Origin: SIG565 sp045601525
Lineage (GTDB): Bacteria > Bacillota > Clostridia > Oscillospirales > Acutalibacteraceae
DNA: 57,900 nt
Assembly (NCBI GenBank): GCA_045601525.1
Contig: JAZRZR010000001.1
Coordinates: forward strand, 1 to 57,900
Direction of reading: 5' to 3'
Part shown: in pieces, positions 8,834 to 17,400 of the stretch
Layout: each line of letters starts with the position of its first letter
Numbering within the stretch: position 1 is the first letter of the stretch
Notes under the pieces: model-generated
Database searches by the model: none
What the model saw: only the letters and a program-made list of their open reading frames with translations
What the model was told of the DNA's origin: nothing
Made by a program: the position numbers and the translations under genes

Positions 8834-9361
8834 CTGAAATCTGATTTCTCCTCATTTTATGTATTGCGCGCTTATATTTTTGGCGAGAGTTTTCAGTGGA
8901 AATATCTAAAACCTTTGCTATTTCCTGATGTTTTAATGACCAAATAGACTTGAAAATCACGATTTGTTTTTCTTCTTCGTCCAATACTGAAATCATTTGT
9001 AAAAAAGATATATCCGCTTCTACCTTTTCACTTGCTGAACCGGTGTGAAAAATCGGCATCTGTTCTTGTTGCATTTTTATATGTCGTAATCTATCAAGGC
9101 TTAAATTTCTACAAATAGTTACCAACCAAGCTTTTACACTACTATTTTCCCCTTTTCGATATTTTGAAGCGTTATAACTTATTTTAATGAATGTTTCCTG
9201 TAAAACATCTTCTGCCTCTTGTCTATTTTCAAGTAAGGAAAAGCAATTGAAAACAACAATTTACCAAAACGCTCATAAATTAACTCTAATGGCGACAAAT
9301 CACCTTTTGAAATTCTTAATAATGCCGCTTCGAAAATTTCATTTTCTAAAATTTTGCTCAT
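8814..9361 (-). pseudogene. ECF-type RNA polymerase sigma factor, frameshifted
   Basis: Starts at 9361 (MSKILENEIFEAALLRI, with AGGGG before it) and reads the start of region 2 (LELIYERFGKLLFSIAF), then leaves frame at the A tract 9239-9242 (T4 in the coding strand) and stops at 9179. In the -1 frame the protein continues as LLENRQEAEDVLQETFIKI, then KAWLVTICRNLSLDRLRH (region 2) and a region 4 helix-turn-helix (DEEEKQIVIFKSIWSLKHQEIAKVLDIS) to 8814. One missing T explains everything: GCTTTTTCC would restore the frame. It may be a real mutation, a sequencing indel in a homopolymer, or -1 slippage, since tRNA-Phe can re-pair perfectly on TTTT. Overlaps the anti-sigma-like gene. Confidence 0.85.
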
Positions 9362-9378
9362 TTTTCACACCCCTTTCG

Positions 9379-9412
9379 TATATAAAACGTTTTATCTATC
9401 TAAAATGTGACA
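9379..9412 (-). promoter_or_regulatory. Putative ECF-sigma autoregulatory promoter with palindrome
   Basis: On the minus strand, upstream of the sigma gene: TGTCACATTTT (9402-9412 complement) and CGTTTTATATA (9379-9389 complement), not a good sigma-A promoter but like the CGT-type -10 elements of ECF-controlled promoters. A perfect 14-base palindrome ATAAAACGTTTTAT lies at 9382-9395. The assignment is inference. Confidence 0.4.
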
Positions 9413-9461
9413 TTTCAAAAAAACAAAAACACCTAATACCATCTAATACGTACTAGGCGTT
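9413..9461 (-). terminator. Terminator after the TtcA-like gene
   Basis: Directly after the stop at 9471 (minus strand): arms 9450-9461 and 9428-9439 pair over 12 positions with a few G-U pairs, 10-base loop, then TTTTGTTTTTTT. Confidence 0.75.
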
Positions 9462-9470
9462 ATGTAATCT

Positions 9471-10292
9471 TTAATATTTATCAAGAAAACTTTTCTTTTG
9501 TTGTCCCTCAGCATCACGCCAGCCCACAATTTGCGCCATATTTACATTATGCATACTGCGAAACAAATTATCGTCAACATACCTATTGGTGTTCTTTATT
9601 TCCTTTATAAGCGCCTTTATTTCCTTGCGTTTAGAGAGCTCCTCGTTATACTCGCTATCCTTTGTGAACTTACAAGCGCACTGCAAAAAGCGAAGAGAAT
9701 TAAACTCCACCCAATTTATAATGTCCTTTTCCTTGACCTTATAAAGCGGACGAATTAACTCCATACCTTCAAAATTGGTGCTTTTAAGTTTGGGAAGCAT
9801 TGTTTTTATTTCGCTTGAGTACATCATACTCATAAGCAGGGTTTCGATAGCATCATCAAAATGGTGACCAAGCGCTATTTTATTACACCCGAGTTCCTTT
9901 GCAAATGCATATAGATTGCCTCGGCGCATTCTCGCACACAAATAACAAGGTGATCCACCCGCCTCGGTTACTATATCAAAAATCTCGCTTTCGAAAATCT
10001 TTATCGGAATTTGCAAAAGAGAGGCATTTTGCTCTATAAGTTTGCGGTTTTCGGCATTATATCCGGGGTCCATAACAATAAACTCAAGTTCAAAGGGAAC
10101 ATCGGTGTGGCGGTGTAGTTCTTGCATACATTTTGCAAGTAACACCGAATCCTTACCGCCCGAAATACAAACTGCTATTTTATCATTAGGGCTTATAAGC
10201 TCATATTCCTGTATGGCGCCGACAAAATTATTCCATATACTTTTTCTATATCTTTTAATTATACTGCGTTCTATTTCCTTATACTTTTCCAT
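9471..10292 (-). CDS. TtcA-family tRNA 2-thiolation enzyme (PP-loop ATPase)
   Basis: 273 residues. ATP pyrophosphatase-type PP-loop SGGKDS near residue 45 in KIAVCISGGKDSVLLAK, then PCYLCARMRRG (CxxC), ALGHHFDDAIETLLMS and a late Cys pair in FLQCACKF. This set is typical of TtcA-like proteins, which hold a 4Fe-4S cluster on conserved cysteines and thiolate tRNA (s2C32 in Escherichia coli). Which tRNA position is modified here cannot be told, as Gram-positive TtcA-like paralogues are mostly uncharacterised. GGAG sits 5 bases before the ATG and its promoter is inside the terminator of the upstream transporter gene (see that entry). Confidence 0.85.
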   Translation of the reverse strand: MEKYKEIERSIIKRYRKSIWNNFVGAIQEYELISPNDKIAVCISGGKDSVLLAKCMQELHRHTDVPFELEFIVMDPGYNAENRKLIEQNASLLQIPIKIFESEIFDIVTEAGGSPCYLCARMRRGNLYAFAKELGCNKIALGHHFDDAIETLLMSMMYSSEIKTMLPKLKSTNFEGMELIRPLYKVKEKDIINWVEFNSLRFLQCACKFTKDSEYNEELSKRKEIKALIKEIKNTNRYVDDNLFRSMHNVNMAQIVGWRDAEGQQKKSFLDKY

Positions 10293-10301
10293 AAAAACTC
10301 C

Positions 10302-10339
10302 AAAAAAATACTGCTACAACCATTATAGCCGTAGCAGTA
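10302..10339 (-). terminator. Terminator of the NhaC-family transporter gene
   Basis: Minus strand: TACTGCTAC (10331-10339) pairs with GTAGCAGTA (10309-10317), followed by seven T (10302-10308). The loop contains the -10 box of the next gene. Confidence 0.85.
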
Positions 10340-10350
10340 CTTTTTTTCAA
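10322..10350 (-). promoter_or_regulatory. ttcA-like gene promoter nested in the upstream terminator
   Basis: Minus strand TTGAAA (10345-10350), 17-base spacer, TATAAT (10322-10327). The -10 box is the loop of the terminator hairpin. Transcription would begin near 10315, inside the 3' arm, so the new transcript cannot fold the terminator. Leader about 23 bases. Confidence 0.75.
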
Positions 10351-10365
10351 GTGGGTAATATTTTA

Positions 10366-11985
10366 TTAAGCCTTTTTATTACTAATGGCTTTAATAACAA
10401 AGAGTGTTGCAACTGTAATAACAATACCGAGTGGCAACAAAATCACAGCGTTTTGAACAAAGCCTGCGATAATGTAAAGCACAAAGGAAATTGCTGCAAC
10501 AGTTATAGCGTATGGCAACTGAGTTGAAACGTGGTTGATGTGGTTGCACTGTGCACCGGCGCTCGACATAATTGTTGTATCCGAAATGGGTGAGCAGTGG
10601 TCACCGCAAACGGCACCTGCAAGACATGCCGACATACCGATAACACCGATTGTGCTGCCAACAGGGAATATACCGAGAACAATCGGGATAAGAATACCGA
10701 ATGTACCCCAAGATGTACCGGTTGCAAAAGCAATGAAACAGGCAACAAGGAATATAATTGCGGGCAAAAATGCTTGAAGATTTCCCGCATTTGCCAAAGC
10801 ACTTTCAACAAAAACAGAAGAGTCAAGAAGGCTTGTCATATTCTTAAGTGTAGTTGCCATTGTAAGAATAAGGATGGCGGGTACCATTGCGATAAAGCCC
10901 TTAGGTATACACTCCATTGCCTCTTTGAAAGAAACAAGGCGACGGGCAATAAAGTAGATAACCACAAACACGAGGGCTACAAGGCCGCCCCAGGGAAGAC
11001 CAACAGTAGCGTCGGTGTTTGAGAAAGCATCTATAAAGCCGAGCGAGGCATCATAATTAGCAGAAGCGAATACCCACTCCTCACCCATACATCTACCAAC
11101 ATAGAAAAGTGAGCCTACGCAGATACCGATAAGAACGATAATCGGGATAATAAGGTCAAGCACCTTAGCACCACGGTCAGCGCCGATTTCCTCACTATCC
11201 TCACCTACTGCACCGCCAAAGGTGAACAAATCACCGTTTTCGGCATTAACCTCGTGAAGCTTCATAGGACCGTAATCAAATTTCATTAAAGTGATAGCAA
11301 TAACGAAAACAAATGTCATAAGTGAATAGAAGTTAAAGGGAATTGCACTGATAAAGAGAGAAAGTCCCTGACCATCGGGGGCATAGCCCGAAACGGCAGC
11401 AGCCCAAGAAGAAATGGGAGCTATCATACAAACGGGTGCTGCAGTAGCATCGATTAAGTATGATAATTTTGCACGGGATATCTTTGCCTTATCAGTTACA
11501 GGGCGCATAACTGCACCAACTGTTAAGCAGTTGAAATAGTCATCAATAAAGATAAGAATACCAAATATAAAGGTTGCGATTGATGCGCCGATTTTACCCT
11601 TTACATTTTTTGCTGCCCAGTTACCAAAGGCGCGGGATACACCTGCTTTATTAAGCAAAGCAACGATAACGCCCAAAAGTACCAAAAAGATAAAGATACC
11701 TGCGCTGCCGCTAACTGCTGAAATGAAGCCATCGCTAATCATAGAATCAACAGTTTGAATCGGCTTAAAGCCTGTGTAAATAAGTCCGCCTGCTAAAATA
11801 CCTACAAACAAAGAAGAATAAACCTCTTTTGTAAGCAAAGCAAGACCGATTGCTATTACCGGTGGGAATAGCGACCAAAGCGTGCCAACCGGTGCTGTTA
11901 TGGGACCTGTGAAAGCACAAAGTACACCAAATGCTACGATAAATAGCAAAATAAGCACCTTGGGAATAATTTTTTTTGCCGTCAT
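10366..11985 (-). CDS. NhaC-family transporter, probably lysine uptake (LysW type)
   Basis: 539-residue polytopic membrane protein of the NhaC Na+/H+ antiporter superfamily, with about 11-12 hydrophobic spans and the family core IDDYFNCLTVGAVMRPVTDK followed by LIDATAAPVCMIAPISSWAAAVSG; the repeat-like C-terminal half carries GVIGMSACLAGAVCGDHCSPISDT. The lysine riboswitch directly upstream changes the functional call: NhaC-type proteins under lysine riboswitches in Gram-positives were proposed from comparative genomics to be lysine transporters (called LysW; not the Thermus carrier protein). I therefore infer Na+- or H+-coupled lysine uptake, repressed when lysine is plentiful. TTGGAGG precedes the ATG. 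Monocistronic between two terminators. Confidence 0.85.
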   Translation of the reverse strand: MTAKKIIPKVLILLFIVAFGVLCAFTGPITAPVGTLWSLFPPVIAIGLALLTKEVYSSLFVGILAGGLIYTGFKPIQTVDSMISDGFISAVSGSAGIFIFLVLLGVIVALLNKAGVSRAFGNWAAKNVKGKIGASIATFIFGILIFIDDYFNCLTVGAVMRPVTDKAKISRAKLSYLIDATAAPVCMIAPISSWAAAVSGYAPDGQGLSLFISAIPFNFYSLMTFVFVIAITLMKFDYGPMKLHEVNAENGDLFTFGGAVGEDSEEIGADRGAKVLDLIIPIIVLIGICVGSLFYVGRCMGEEWVFASANYDASLGFIDAFSNTDATVGLPWGGLVALVFVVIYFIARRLVSFKEAMECIPKGFIAMVPAILILTMATTLKNMTSLLDSSVFVESALANAGNLQAFLPAIIFLVACFIAFATGTSWGTFGILIPIVLGIFPVGSTIGVIGMSACLAGAVCGDHCSPISDTTIMSSAGAQCNHINHVSTQLPYAITVAAISFVLYIIAGFVQNAVILLPLGIVITVATLFVIKAISNKKA

Positions 11986-12002
11986 TTTTAATAAACCTCC
12001 AA

Positions 12003-12039
12003 AACTAAAACCGTGATATGCAAATAGAGCATATCACGG
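12003..12039 (-). terminator. Riboswitch expression-platform terminator
   Basis: Minus strand CCGTGATATGC (12029-12039), loop, GCATATCACGG (12011-12021), then TTTTAGTTTT. It lies between the lysine aptamer and the transporter start, so it is the ligand-controlled attenuator. Confidence 0.88.
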
Positions 12040-12057
12040 CATAAAACTTACCTATTT

Positions 12058-12218
12058 GATAGCGCTCCACAAGATATCGTGACAGTTTATTACATATTTT
12101 GCAATAAACCAGCAACCCTCCCCCAGTAATGAGAAGGCCCTTCGGCGATGGTTCCTTTCGTGCTACCGCGTTACCGCGCTTTATGACAGCATTACTTATA
12201 AACACCGCGACCTCTATC
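12058..12218 (-). ncRNA. Lysine riboswitch (L box) aptamer
   Basis: Minus-strand leader with the conserved L-box blocks in order: GATAGAGG at the 5' end, an AAGTA block, GCCGAAGG, CTGTCA, and GGAGCGCTATC at the 3' end. GATAG and CTATC close the P1 helix. It is followed by an intrinsic terminator and then the transporter, the usual transcription-attenuation design: lysine binding stabilises P1 and lets the terminator form. Short open frames inside it are meaningless. Confidence 0.93.
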
Positions 12219-12234
12219 GGTTTTTGATATTATG

Positions 12235-12263
12235 ATATTAACATATTGCGTTTAATATGTCAA
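12235..12263 (-). promoter_or_regulatory. Sigma-A promoter of the lysine riboswitch transcript
   Basis: Minus strand TTGACA (12258-12263), 17-base spacer, TAATAT (12235-12240). The -35 box contains the TGA stop codon of the SGNH hydrolase gene. Confidence 0.85.
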
Positions 12264-13255
12264 CAATATTTTTCCAGTATTTCTTTAAGCACAGGCTCAA
12301 TGGTGGTTGCCATACGATAATGTCCCAAATCGTTGGGGTGAACTTTATCCACAGTACATTCCATACGGTGTTCCTTTCCAAAAAAGGTTTCGCCGTTGAT
12401 GAAATACACCTTATCGTCCCCTGCCGCTTTGGCATTATTTAGAGTGTTTAGGATAATATCACGGCGGTCAGCCGCACCCTCGGGCGCTTCATCGGTATTG
12501 GGGCGTGACATCATTAAAATAGGAACATCAGGGTGCGCCTCTCTAATCCTCTTAAAGAACGGCTCATGCGTTTCCCTTAACTCCGAATAGCCTGCATTAT
12601 GGTCATAATCAAGTACAAATGCCGCAAAATCAATGGTGTTAAGATAGTCCGCCATTATGATTTCGCCCTTTGCATTACCCGAAAAGCCCATATTATAATA
12701 ATCGAAATCAAGCCAACGGGAAAGCATAGCAGTGTAGGCATTGGAACAAATTGAGGCGGTGCCTCCTTGTGTGATTGAGGAGCCGTAGAAAAGAATAGGC
12801 TTATTATATTTATAAGGTGTGGGTGCCTCTATTACGGCGCCCTCTTCAATTTCTACACCATAACCCGACACCATTGCATATTTTGGGAAAAAGATGGTTA
12901 CATCCTGCATATCGGCGTTTTTCTTAAACTCGCCCACAGTTATGCTGCCCTCATCGGTTATCTCCACTTGAGTGTGGCCGGCATATTCGCTATCTATTCC
13001 TTTTCCATAAAAAACCACGGCCGAAAAATCTGCCAAATAAGAGGGACAATGCGGTTTTGCTATTGAAAAAGAAACCTTGATGGTTTGACTGTTTGTGCGA
13101 AAGCGAAGTCTCGCCCCCGTTACGAGTTTGCCCAAAAACGACAAATGGGGCATTTTTTCAAACAACTCATCACTTATGCGAAGATATTTGCCGTGTTGCT
13201 TAAAAAAGGGTATTCCGTGGACCTGAATGGCCGAATTTTCGTGGGTATAAATCAT
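12260..13255 (-). CDS. SGNH/GDSL-type hydrolase
   Basis: 331 residues. The N-terminal half (to about residue 145) is a beta-rich carbohydrate-esterase-like domain. The SGNH hydrolase domain follows, with YGSSITQGG at 157-165 (nucleophile Ser160), GFSGNAKGE (block with conserved Gly/Asn), and the late VDKVHPNDLGH with Asp303 and His306 of the triad. Two-domain SGNH proteins of this kind usually deacylate sugars or glycans; there is no signal peptide, so it is probably cytoplasmic. GAGGTGG precedes the start; it lies 18 bases after the PrsA-like gene at the end of the pth-mfd operon. Substrate unknown. Confidence 0.88.
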   Translation of the reverse strand: MIYTHENSAIQVHGIPFFKQHGKYLRISDELFEKMPHLSFLGKLVTGARLRFRTNSQTIKVSFSIAKPHCPSYLADFSAVVFYGKGIDSEYAGHTQVEITDEGSITVGEFKKNADMQDVTIFFPKYAMVSGYGVEIEEGAVIEAPTPYKYNKPILFYGSSITQGGTASICSNAYTAMLSRWLDFDYYNMGFSGNAKGEIIMADYLNTIDFAAFVLDYDHNAGYSELRETHEPFFKRIREAHPDVPILMMSRPNTDEAPEGAADRRDIILNTLNNAKAAGDDKVYFINGETFFGKEHRMECTVDKVHPNDLGHYRMATTIEPVLKEILEKYC

Positions 13256-13273
13256 TTTTCCACCTCAAAGCAA

Positions 13274-14341
13274 TTACTGTGCAGGGAATTTAATCTTCTT
13301 AACCTTGAATTGATTTACTGCATACTTAACAGTTTCCAAATTTACTGCCTCTACCTTCTCTGTAATAAAGGCATCAAATTCTTCGCCCTTAAGGTCAGTA
13401 CGGGCAGCACTGTAAACTGTTTCAATATTTGTGTTGCTTTCACCTGTGATATCGCCCTTAAGAATGAGCACGGCATAGGTTGCATCCTCTTCGGTGAGGG
13501 TTACTATTTTAATTTCGCCCTTTGCCATTTCCTTGGTGTTTTCAAAATAGTTGTTTTCGTAAGATGTGCCTGTGGCACCCCAAATGGTTGCAAGGCTATG
13601 GCTAAAGTTACCTGTATCGGTTGAATCGGCCTTATACTCGGTGTCAGTTGCCTTTGCATAAACCTCGGTAAAGGTTTTGCCCGACTCTAACATAGCCTTA
13701 TATGACTCGAGTTCTTCCTTAACAACCTGCATCTCATCTTCGCTCATATCGGTAATATCTTCAGCGTAAATGTTAAGATATGCATAGTTGGTATCCGCAA
13801 AGGTTTTAAGTTCTTCTTTAGAAACTGCCTTTTCGCCGCCATCGCCGTAGAGGAAATCAAAATAAGCGGTGCTATATTGCTCATAGCGACTGAATTCCTT
13901 ATATGTGTTAAAAGAAACGCCGTTTTGTGTAAAGAAATCGGCATAACCGTAACTCCACAAATATTCGGCATTTTGGTCGGCCAATTCAAAATATTTTGCG
14001 GTGTCTATCTTGTTTTCCTCACAAAGTTTCTTTGCCACAACCATTTCCTTAATGGTATCAAGTGCTCGCTTTTCAACCCACTCTACATAAGGAACCTCGT
14101 CGATGGTTTTATTAAGCCAAGCAGAATTATCAAGGGTTGTAGATGTGCTTTCATATCTTTCGGCCATAATTTCCTGTGCTTGCATATCCGCTGCTAATAA
14201 AGCGCAAGAATAAAACGCCGATGTGAACTCGACACCGTCAGCCCTTACTGCTATTTCGCCCTGCTTATGACAAGCGGCAAAACTTAAGCAAATAACTATT
14301 GCGAGAACTAATGCGCCAAGTCTTTTAACTGTCTTTAACAT
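13274..14341 (-). CDS. PrsA/SurA-like peptidyl-prolyl foldase lipoprotein
   Basis: 355-residue lipoprotein: lipobox LSFAAC with the modified Cys near residue 24, then a SurA-N-like helical region and a C-terminal part resembling a parvulin domain, but without a clear textbook parvulin core. In many Clostridia a PrsA-like foldase gene sits directly after mfd, as here, which supports the call. Expected role: folding of secreted proteins at the outer face of the membrane. TGGAGGAAA precedes the ATG. The 83 bases between it and mfd show no firm terminator, so co-transcription with pth-mfd is likely. Confidence 0.75.
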   Translation of the reverse strand: MLKTVKRLGALVLAIVICLSFAACHKQGEIAVRADGVEFTSAFYSCALLAADMQAQEIMAERYESTSTTLDNSAWLNKTIDEVPYVEWVEKRALDTIKEMVVAKKLCEENKIDTAKYFELADQNAEYLWSYGYADFFTQNGVSFNTYKEFSRYEQYSTAYFDFLYGDGGEKAVSKEELKTFADTNYAYLNIYAEDITDMSEDEMQVVKEELESYKAMLESGKTFTEVYAKATDTEYKADSTDTGNFSHSLATIWGATGTSYENNYFENTKEMAKGEIKIVTLTEEDATYAVLILKGDITGESNTNIETVYSAARTDLKGEEFDAFITEKVEAVNLETVKYAVNQFKVKKIKFPAQ

Positions 14342-14424
14342 ATCTTTTCCTCCAAGATTTGTACAAATATTATTAAATTAAGTATATAACATACCAAAAG
14401 AAAAGTCTATAATTTTTTCAAAAT

Positions 14425-17400
14425 TTACAAAATGGACGCAATTTCATTTATGAGTTGATTTTTCTTTTGTCCGTTTTTATATTTTACCGAATAATAAGGG
14501 GGGTCACTAGGATAAAGGCATAACCTGTTCCCCAACGGCTCGTTAAGTTTTTCAAGTTGCTCGGGAGTAACCGCATTTACCCTTAAAATGATGCCGTTTT
14601 TATCCTCCTCAATAGCATAAATTCCAAGCCTTGCGGCACGATTTCGAAGCAAAGCTATATCTATAAGTCCCAAAACCTCTTTTGGTGGCTCTGAAAACCT
14701 ATCGCAAAGCTCATCAATAACATCCATACGCTGTGCATCACTCGATATCGCTGCTATTCGCTTATATATGCCAAGCCGTGCAGGAAGTGACTCGATATAC
14801 CTTTCGGGGATATACGCGGATATATTTATATCTATCGTGCAATCAAGGTCGGCCGCCGTTTGCAAGCCCTTTTCTTCATTTATGGCTTCATTTAGCAGTT
14901 TTATATACATATCATAGCCAACTGCCTCTAAATTACCATGCTGCTCTCCACCTAAAATGCTGCCCGCGCCCCTTATCTCAAGGTCACGCATTGCGATTTT
15001 GAAGCCTGCGCCAAACTCGGTGAATTCCCTTATTGCCTCAAGCCTACGCTCAGCCACCTCGTTGATTTGCTTATTCGCCTTAAAGCAAAAATAAGCAAAG
15101 GCACGCCTTGGTGAACGCCCTACCCTACCCCTTAACTGATGAAGCTGAGAAAGCCCCATACGGTCGGCATTTTCAACGATTAGTGTGTTGGCGTTGGGAA
15201 CATCTACGCCCGTTTCGATTATTGTAGTGCAAACCAAAATATCTATTTCGTGTTCAAGCAGTCGTTGCCAAACCTCCGACAACTCCTCCTCACTCATCTT
15301 GCCGTGAGCAACCGCTATTCTCGCCTCGGGAATTTTCTCCTTAAGTCTTGCCGCTTTTGATACTATATCATCTACTCTATTATGCAAATAATAAACCTGA
15401 CCTGCACGGCGAAGCTCCTTGCGAATAGCATCAATTATTATTCCGTCGTTTTGCTCCAAAACATAGGTTTGAACGGGCAAGCGGTCGGAGGGGGCCTCGT
15501 CTATTGTTGACATATCACGAAGGCCCGACATTGCCATATTTAAGGTGCGGGGTATCGGGGTTGCCGATAGGGTGAGCACATCCACCTCGGGATAATCTTG
15601 CTTTAATTTTTCCTTTTGGGCAACGCCGAAGCGTTGTTCCTCATCAATTATAACAAGTCCTAAATTCTTAAAGGAAATATCCTTGGAAATTAGGCGGTGG
15701 GTGCCAATAACCATATCCACCTTACCAAGTTTTAATTCGGAAATTGTTTTTCGTTGAGCGGCGGGTGATACAAACCTTGAAAGCATTTTAACCGTCAACG
15801 GCATATCACCGAAACGCCTTAACGCCGTATTAAAGTGTTGCCATGCAAGTATTGTAGTGGGCACCAAGAAAACACATTGTTTGCCCTCGCTAATACACTT
15901 GAATGCGGCTCTGAGCGCCACCTCTGTTTTGCCAAAACCTACATCGCCGCAAAGCAACCTATCCATAGGAACGGCTCTTTCCATATCTCTCTTTATCTCA
16001 TTAGCCGAGCGAATTTGGTCATCGGTTTCAAGAAAAGGGAACTTTGCCTCGAATTCTTGTTGCAAGGGGGTGTCGGCACTAAAGGCGTATCCCTTAACCG
16101 ACATACGCTTAGCATACAAAGCGGTAAGTTCTTTAGCCATATCCTTAACCGCCCGTTTCACCCTTGCTCTTGTTTTTTGCCAATCGCCGCTACCAAGCCT
16201 ATTAAGTTTTATATTACTGTTTTCGGCCGAACCTATATACTTTGAAATTAAATCAAGTTGTGTTACAGGAACATATAAAACATCAGTTTTGGCGTAATTT
16301 ATCTTGATATAATCTTTGGTTACACCATCGTTTGTTATTTTGTTAATTCCTGCAAAAATACCTATTCCGTGTTGGGCGTGAACTACATAGTCACCGCTTT
16401 TAAGTTCATCTAATGAGCCTATAGCGTTTTCGGCCTTGAAGCGCCTTTTTCGCACCCTTTCGCCGCTTATAAAGTTTTGGGTTATGAGCATAAAGTTTTG
16501 CTCTGGCAGTTCAAATCCGCTTGAAAGACCGCCGCAAAGCACCGTAACACCCTTTTTGTTTATGTGTTTACCATCAAGACAAAGTGTTGCATTGATGCCC
16601 TTGGCATTTAATGTATCGCACAAAATACGAGCGTTTTTCTCCTCGCCTGCCAAGACGACGCAACTGCCCTCATTAGAAAGCGTGTAACCTATATCATCGA
16701 GCAACACCGCAACATCGCCATTCCAAACAGGTAAGCGTTTGAGGTTAAAGTTTATAACCTCTTTAAGCGGCAAATCATATTTCGCCCTTGAAAAATTTTC
16801 CATAAATACGGCCCGTTCAAGCCATAACTTAAACTCTGCCGCCGTTTTTGTATATTTTGAGAATTTATGACACAAAAAGCCTTCCTCAAGGTAAAAAGCG
16901 GTGTCCTCTTTTTGCCTTGCAAAAATGCCCTTAAGCGCCGAGGCTATACCGTTGCTGTCATATACAAAAACCAACGGGTTTTCTATATAATCAATAGCAG
17001 TAAAGGGTTCATATATAGCCGCCAAATACCTGTCATAAGATATATCTATTCCGCTATCGATAAGAGCAATATCGTTTTCTATTCTGCTCTTATTTTTATC
17101 GTTGAGTTTCCTATCTTTTTGTAAAAGTTTTTGTAATTTTTCGGAGAGTGTCTTGGTATCAGGTGCTATTTCATTAGCGGGAATAATTTTAACATCGTTT
17201 ATATTCTCGCCTCGGCGTTGGCTTTCGGCATCGAAAAGACTGATTGTATCAATCTCATCGCCCCAAAACTCAATACGCACAGGACTTTGCATATTGGCAG
17301 GGAATATATCAACAATGCCGCCGCGCACCGAAAACTGACCTCGCCCCTCGGTTAAGGGCACCAAAGTATAGCCAGAGGCCAAAAGCCGTGTTTTCAAAGC

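Noticed and set aside
12005..12205. Short open frame on the minus strand upstream of the NhaC gene
   Set aside because: It lies wholly within the lysine riboswitch and its terminator.
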